Shown here: in pieces, positions 60,596-64,000 of the stretch
Numbering within the stretch: position 1 is the first letter of the stretch
How the letters are laid out: each line of letters begins with the position of its first letter
Notes under the pieces: model-generated
The model's database searches: none
Seen by the model: the letters and a program-made list of their open reading frames with translations, nothing else
What the model was told of the DNA's origin: nothing
NCBI RefSeq assembly: GCF_014650075.1
Contig: NZ_BMUG01000020.1
Location: 1 to 64,000, forward strand
Source: Streptomyces microflavus
GTDB taxonomy: Bacteria > Actinomycetota > Actinomycetes > Streptomycetales > Streptomycetaceae
Direction of reading: 5' to 3'
DNA: 64,000 nucleotides
Program-made: the position numbers and the translations under genes

Positions 60596-61522
60596 TCAGT
60601 CCCAGTCCCAGTCGATGCCGACGAGCCCCGGCCGCACCCCCTCCTCCACCACATGGACCGTCCGGTGGCGGCCGGTGAGCGTGAGGTCCCTGCGGGCGCC
60701 GCGCGCCGCCCCGGCCGAGGCCTGCTCGAAGCGGCGGCACCGGACCGGCAGCGCGGCCTCGTCGAAGCCGACCTGGAGCACGTACTGCCCGCCGCCGAAG
60801 GTGAAGCCGCGCACGTACTCGCCGCTCGCCCCGCCCGTACCGTCCTCGAAGCCGTAGCCGAAGAGGTACGTCTCGCCCGACCGCAGCCGGGTGTCGAAGA
60901 GCAGTTCCGCCACCAGCACCCCCGCCTCCCCGTCCCAGCGCACCCGCCCGGTCCGGCAGTTCTCCCCGGCCCGTACGGAGATCCGCGACGGGTCGCACCC
61001 CGGATCGCCGCGGTGGATCGCCAGATAGCGGTCGACCCCGTCCCGGTGCGCCCGTACGACATGGAGCGAGGTGCGGCCCGCCAGCTCGCGCCGCGCCCCG
61101 ATCCGTACCCGTTCCTGGTGGTCCACGGTGTGCAGCCCGCCGTCCACCGGTGACTCCATCGCCGCCAGCAGCCGTTCCACCGCCCCCGAGGACTCCAGCA
61201 GCGAGCGGTACGAGCGTGCCGCCGGGCGCTCCCCGTCGCCACCGGAACCGTCGCCCCGCAGTAGCCGCAGCAGCGAGTCGTCCGGCAGCGCGAGCACGTC
61301 CTCCAGAGCGCGGACGGCCCGCAGCGACTCGGGGCGGCGGGGCCGGCGTACGCCCTGCTGCCAGTAACTCAGGCTGGTCACCCCGAGCTTGACGCCCCGG
61401 TGCGCGAGGTGGTGCTGCACCCGGTGGAGCGGCAGCCCGCGCACCGACAGGGCCGTGCGCAGGGCCAGATGGAAGGGGCCGGTGTGCAGCACCTGGGCCA
61501 GTTCTCTCTCGGTGTGCCGCAT
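60596..61522 (-). CDS. Putative DNA-binding regulator with N-terminal HTH
   Basis: A 308-residue protein. The N-terminal 60 residues resemble an XRE-type helix-turn-helix (LALRTALSVRGLPLHRVQHHLAHRGVKLGVTSLSYWQQG). The remaining 240 residues form a domain of beta character (RTSLHVVRAHRDGVDRYLAIHRGDPG; FLFGYGFEDG-like) that I do not recognise. It probably senses a ligand or stress. A 12-bp palindrome GTGAACGTTCAC lies 12 bp before its ATG, suggesting autoregulation. It is divergent from the secreted protease operon and may control it. Confidence 0.65.
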   Translation of the reverse strand: MRHTERELAQVLHTGPFHLALRTALSVRGLPLHRVQHHLAHRGVKLGVTSLSYWQQGVRRPRRPESLRAVRALEDVLALPDDSLLRLLRGDGSGGDGERPAARSYRSLLESSGAVERLLAAMESPVDGGLHTVDHQERVRIGARRELAGRTSLHVVRAHRDGVDRYLAIHRGDPGCDPSRISVRAGENCRTGRVRWDGEAGVLVAELLFDTRLRSGETYLFGYGFEDGTGGASGEYVRGFTFGGGQYVLQVGFDEAALPVRCRRFEQASAGAARGARRDLTLTGRHRTVHVVEEGVRPGLVGIDWDWD

Positions 61523-61533
61523 AGGGGCCTCCG

Positions 61534-61545
61534 GTGAACGTTCAC
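61534..61545. promoter_or_regulatory. GTGAAC-GTTCAC palindrome (candidate operator)
   Basis: A perfect 12-bp palindrome just upstream of the regulator gene. The half-site GTTCAC recurs in GCGCCGTTCACA at 61601-61612 and 61621-61632, spaced exactly 20 bp (two helical turns) on the side of the protease gene. Confidence 0.5.
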
Positions 61546-61660
61546 GTGGGGGAGAGGGGACACCGCCCCCGGGGGATGCGGGGGAGCAGGTGACCGGGCT
61601 GCGCCGTTCACAGGGGCGTCGCGCCGTTCACACCGTGATGTCACTCCGCATTGAAGCCTG

Positions 61661-61689
61661 TTGACCTGCTCCGGACAACGGTCGATGCT
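61661..61689 (+). promoter_or_regulatory. Promoter of the secreted C70-type protease operon
   Basis: TTGACC (61661-61666), 17 nt, GATGCT (61684-61689). The two GTTCAC repeats lie 30-55 bp upstream of the -35, an activator-like position. Confidence 0.5.
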
Positions 61690-61749
61690 CCTCATCAGCG
61701 TCCGGACGCGCTCCTCCGATCCCCGCCCCCCCGCCTTGGGAGGAACGCC

Positions 61750-62355
61750 ATGCGCAACCGAAGAATCCGGCCCCGAAGGTTCTCGTTCACAGCCCTTCTG
61801 GCCGCCGCCCTCCTCGCCGTCCCCGCGGCCACCGCCACTGCCACGGCAGCGGAGCCCGCGTCCCAGGCCGTCGCCGCCGCCCAGCGCCTCAACATCACCA
61901 TGCAGGCCCAGCAGAAGACCAACTGGTGCTGGGCGGCCGGCGGCAACACCATCGCCGCCTGGTTCGGCCGCAACTACTCCCAGAACCAGTTCTGCAACGC
62001 CTCCTTCAACCGCTCCCAGAACTCCGAGTGCCCCAACTCGCAGGCCACCCTCGGCAACGTCCAGACCGGGCTGTCCTGGACCGGCGTCCGCCCCGGCAGC
62101 TACGTCACCGGCTGGCTGCGCTACCCGACCGTCCAGACCGAGATAGCGGCCCAGCGGCCCATCGAGACCCGCATCCAGTGGTCGTCCGGCGGCGGGCACA
62201 TGCACGTCATCTACGGCTACGACGACGCCAACAGCTGGGTCTACTGGGGCGACCCGTGGCCCTCCAGCGACCGCTACAACTGGGCCTCGCACTCCTGGTA
62301 CGTGAACAACAACCAGTTCTCCTGGACCCACTCGCTCTACCGGATCGGGGCGTGA
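61750..62355 (+). CDS. Secreted papain-like cysteine protease (C70/AvrRpt2-like)
   Basis: A 201-residue exported protein. The signal peptide covers about residues 1-34. The catalytic Cys is in KTNWCWAAGGNTIAAWF, followed by CNASFNRSQNSECPNSQ (a likely disulfide), then the His in GGGHMHVIYGYDDANSWVYWGDPW with the conserved Asp. This is the pattern of the papain-like C70/AvrRpt2 group found in actinobacterial secretomes. Target is unknown. GGGAGGAAC lies before the ATG. The next gene begins 4 bp after the stop, so they form an operon. Confidence 0.83.
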   Translation: MRNRRIRPRRFSFTALLAAALLAVPAATATATAAEPASQAVAAAQRLNITMQAQQKTNWCWAAGGNTIAAWFGRNYSQNQFCNASFNRSQNSECPNSQATLGNVQTGLSWTGVRPGSYVTGWLRYPTVQTEIAAQRPIETRIQWSSGGGHMHVIYGYDDANSWVYWGDPWPSSDRYNWASHSWYVNNNQFSWTHSLYRIGA

Positions 62356-62359
62356 GGAC

Positions 62360-63247
62360 ATGACCGCGACCAGCCGGCGCCTCGCCGTCGCCACCGCACT
62401 CACCGCCACCGCCCTGTTCACCGCCGCGCCCCCGGCCACCGCCGACGAGGGGCCCGCCGCACCGCCGAAACTGACCGCCGCCACCCTCGAAGCCGCCCAC
62501 GAGGCGGCCTCCGCACCGGCGACCCTGGACACCCTGTCCCGGTTCTTCGCGAGGGAGGGAGCGGTGGCGCGTACGGCGGCCGCACCGCGCATCGAGGCGA
62601 AGACCGTCCCGGTGCGCTCGCTCTCCGCGGAGTTCGTCGCCGGGAGGGCGGGGGCCGCACCGAGCACCCTGGACTACCTCGCCGCCACCGCCGTCTCCTC
62701 CGACGGCCAGAAGGCCTCCCTGTGGACCGTCCCCGGCTCGGGCAGCAGCGGGAAGTGGCAGGTGGTGAACATCGCCACCGGCGACGACGAGGCCCGCTAC
62801 ACCGCCCGGGGGGCCCGCGCGCTCCCCGGCGGCACGGTGTTCCGCGAACCGCAGATCGACGCCTGGTACGTCCACGACGCCTCCCGGGTGCTCCCGCTGG
62901 ACGAGGACGCCACGGCGGCCGTGGGTGCGAAGGGCACCAGCCTGAACGCCTACCGGGCGCGGGTGAAGGAGGCGTACGGCGACAAGCTGCCCGGTTCCGG
63001 ATATGCGAAGTCCGGCAAGGCGGGGGGTTACGGCCCCGGGGCGGCCTCCGCCGCTGAGGGCCCCGCCCCGGCGCCCGCACCCGGCCCCGTACTCGCCGAC
63101 GCGGCGGGCACGGGCACCCCGGACACCGCCCTGACCACCGTCTCCACGATGGCCGGAGCCGGGGCCCTGCTCGCCCTGGCCCTCGGCGGCGCCACCGCCG
63201 TACGCCACCGGTTCCGGACCCGGCGGAACCCCGCGCCGGACGCCTGA
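62360..63247 (+). CDS. Exported, C-terminally membrane-anchored protein, partner of the C70 protease
   Basis: A 295-residue protein with signal peptide (LAVATALTATALFTAAPPATA) and a C-terminal transmembrane helix followed by an Arg-rich end (MAGAGALLALALGGATAV then RHRFRTRRN), the layout of a wall- or membrane-retained protein. The middle (VSSDGQKASLWTVPGSGSSGKWQVVNIATGDDEARYTA, EPQIDAWYVHDASRVLPLDEDA) is a globular domain I do not recognise. An Ala/Pro-rich stalk precedes the helix. It starts 4 bp after the protease stop. It may be substrate, inhibitor or anchor of the protease. Confidence 0.8.
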   Translation: MTATSRRLAVATALTATALFTAAPPATADEGPAAPPKLTAATLEAAHEAASAPATLDTLSRFFAREGAVARTAAAPRIEAKTVPVRSLSAEFVAGRAGAAPSTLDYLAATAVSSDGQKASLWTVPGSGSSGKWQVVNIATGDDEARYTARGARALPGGTVFREPQIDAWYVHDASRVLPLDEDATAAVGAKGTSLNAYRARVKEAYGDKLPGSGYAKSGKAGGYGPGAASAAEGPAPAPAPGPVLADAAGTGTPDTALTTVSTMAGAGALLALALGGATAVRHRFRTRRNPAPDA

Positions 63248-63253
63248 GCGGAG

Positions 63254-63281
63254 CGCTCCGGGGCCCGCACGCCCCGGAGCG
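63254..63281 (+). terminator. 11-bp terminator hairpin
   Basis: CGCTCCGGGGC (63254-63264) pairs exactly with GCCCCGGAGCG (63271-63281), 6-nt loop, 6 bp after the stop. Confidence 0.75.
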
Positions 63282-63296
63282 ACCGTCCGTGGGGCC

Positions 63297-63325
63297 GCGC
63301 TCCGGGGCCCGGCACCCCGGAGCGC
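63297..63325 (+). terminator. Second, near-duplicate terminator hairpin
   Basis: GCGCTCCGGGG (63297-63307) pairs exactly with CCCCGGAGCGC (63315-63325). It repeats the stem of the hairpin just before it, giving a tandem terminator. Confidence 0.7.
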
Positions 63326-63349
63326 ACCGGTCACCCTGAGGACGACGCG

Positions 63350-63372
63350 GTGTCACACCCCGCAAGTAGGGT
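63350..63372 (+). promoter_or_regulatory. Leaderless uvrC promoter with partial damage-promoter match
   Basis: TAGGGT (63367-63372) lies 7 nt before the uvrC ATG. At the position where polA, ogt and uvrB carry TTGTCAGTGG this promoter has GTGTCACACC, so only TGTCA is shared. Confidence 0.5.
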
Positions 63373-63379
63373 GTGAGAC

Positions 63380-64000
63380 ATGGCAGACCCCTCCAGCTAC
63401 CGCCCCAGCCCGGGGCAGATCCCCGACTCCCCGGGGGTCTACAAGTTCCGCGACGAGCACCGCCGGGTGATCTACGTCGGGAAGGCCAAGAACCTCCGCC
63501 AGCGCGTGGCCAACTACTTCCAGGACCTGGCCAATCTCCACCCGCGTACGCGCACGATGGTCACGACCGCCGCATCCGTCGAGTGGACGGTCGTCTCCAC
63601 CGAGGTCGAGGCGCTCCAGCTGGAGTACACCTGGATCAAGGAGTTCGACCCCCGGTTCAACGTCAAGTACCGGGACGACAAGAGCTATCCCTACCTCGCC
63701 GTCACGCTGAACGAGGAGTTCCCCCGCGTCCAGGTGATGCGCGGCGCCAAGAAGAAGGGCGTGCGCTACTTCGGTCCGTACGGGCACGCCTGGGCGATCC
63801 GCGAGACGGTCGACCTGATGCTCCGCGTCTTCCCCGTCCGCACCTGCTCCGCCGGGGTCTTCAAGAACGCCGCCCGCACCGGCCGCCCGTGCCTGCTGGG
63901 CTACATCGACAAGTGCTCGGCCCCCTGCGTCGGCCGGGTCACCCCCGAGGAACACCGGGAGCTGGCCGAGGACTTCTGCGACTTCATGGCCGGGCGTACG
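63380..64000 (+). CDS. uvrC: Excinuclease ABC subunit UvrC, 3'-truncated by window edge
   Basis: The dual-incision nuclease of nucleotide excision repair. The first 207 residues are present, in frame to the last base. The GIY-YIG nuclease domain for the 3' incision is visible as SPGVYKFRDEHRRVIYVGKAKNLRQRVANYF, with the catalytic Glu in TEVEALQLEYTWIKEFDPRFN. The Cys-rich region RTCSAG...CLLGYIDKCSAPC follows. The UVR, RNase H-like and HhH domains lie beyond the window. The ATG start fits the leaderless promoter. Confidence 0.96.
   Translation, partial: MADPSSYRPSPGQIPDSPGVYKFRDEHRRVIYVGKAKNLRQRVANYFQDLANLHPRTRTMVTTAASVEWTVVSTEVEALQLEYTWIKEFDPRFNVKYRDDKSYPYLAVTLNEEFPRVQVMRGAKKKGVRYFGPYGHAWAIRETVDLMLRVFPVRTCSAGVFKNAARTGRPCLLGYIDKCSAPCVGRVTPEEHRELAEDFCDFMAGRT

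Overview
The window is high-GC actinobacterial chromosome and almost certainly Streptomyces. GC-rich third codon positions, many GTG starts, leaderless TAGGGT-type promoters, a mycothiol-dependent DinB-fold enzyme, an ANTAR response regulator and an SPW_0924-like peptide all point that way. The gene order (pyk, ANTAR regulator, branched-chain amino acid ABC operon, polA, rpsA, coaE, uvrB, terC, uvrA, uvrC) is that of a conserved Streptomyces core region. I see no prophage, insertion sequence, CRISPR array or large biosynthetic cluster.

Layout. 1-4.2 kb: 3' part of a lysine/ornithine N-hydroxylase, a Tat-exported metallophosphatase/5'-nucleotidase and a SIMPL-domain protein. 4.2-7.5 kb: pyruvate kinase behind a perfect palindrome, a LAGLIDADG-type protein next to an unusually short tRNA with a CAA anticodon, and a PdtaR-like regulator. 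7.5-13.4 kb (minus): livF-livG-livM-livH-livJ. 14-16.8 kb (minus): a thioesterase and an FdhF/YdeP molybdoenzyme. 16.9-29.1 kb: polA, DUF4184 protein, lytic transglycosylase, small membrane proteins, HrpB helicase, methyltransferase, rpsA. 29-33.3 kb: secreted beta-helix protein, PAC2 protein, coaE, TPR protein, two small exported or membrane proteins. 33.6-39.3 kb: SNF2 helicase and SWIM protein, then a conserved protein of unknown function followed by two tRNA-like sequences whose halves are in reversed (circularly permuted) order. 39.3-48.9 kb: C39-like peptidase, aminotransferase, HxlR regulator, kinase-like protein, psuG-psuK, cupin, MFS exporter, a 24-25 bp repeat array, ogt, glycerophosphodiesterase, MHYT protein. 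48.9-55.3 kb: uvrB, two TerD-domain proteins and a TerC protein behind a probable yybP-ykoY (Mn2+) riboswitch. 55.3-64 kb: MBL hydrolase, mycothiol enzyme, uvrA with a histone-like Lys/Ala tail, Rieske lipoprotein, a regulator with a secreted C70-type protease and its membrane-anchored neighbour, and the 5' part of uvrC.

The most striking element is at 38.9-39.14 kb. Two tandem sequences each carry anticodon-3' strand, T arm and acceptor-3' strand first, then after 4 or 7 nt acceptor-5' strand, D arm and anticodon-5' strand. In both, the 7-bp acceptor stem and 5-bp anticodon stem pair across the permutation, and the invariant tRNA positions (U8, A14, G18G19, TTCRA) are present. Another theme is DNA repair: polA, ogt, uvrB and, more weakly, the SNF2 helicase and uvrC carry a TTGTCAGTGG-N-TANNNT (RecA-NDp/PafBC-type) promoter, which suggests a shared DNA-damage response.
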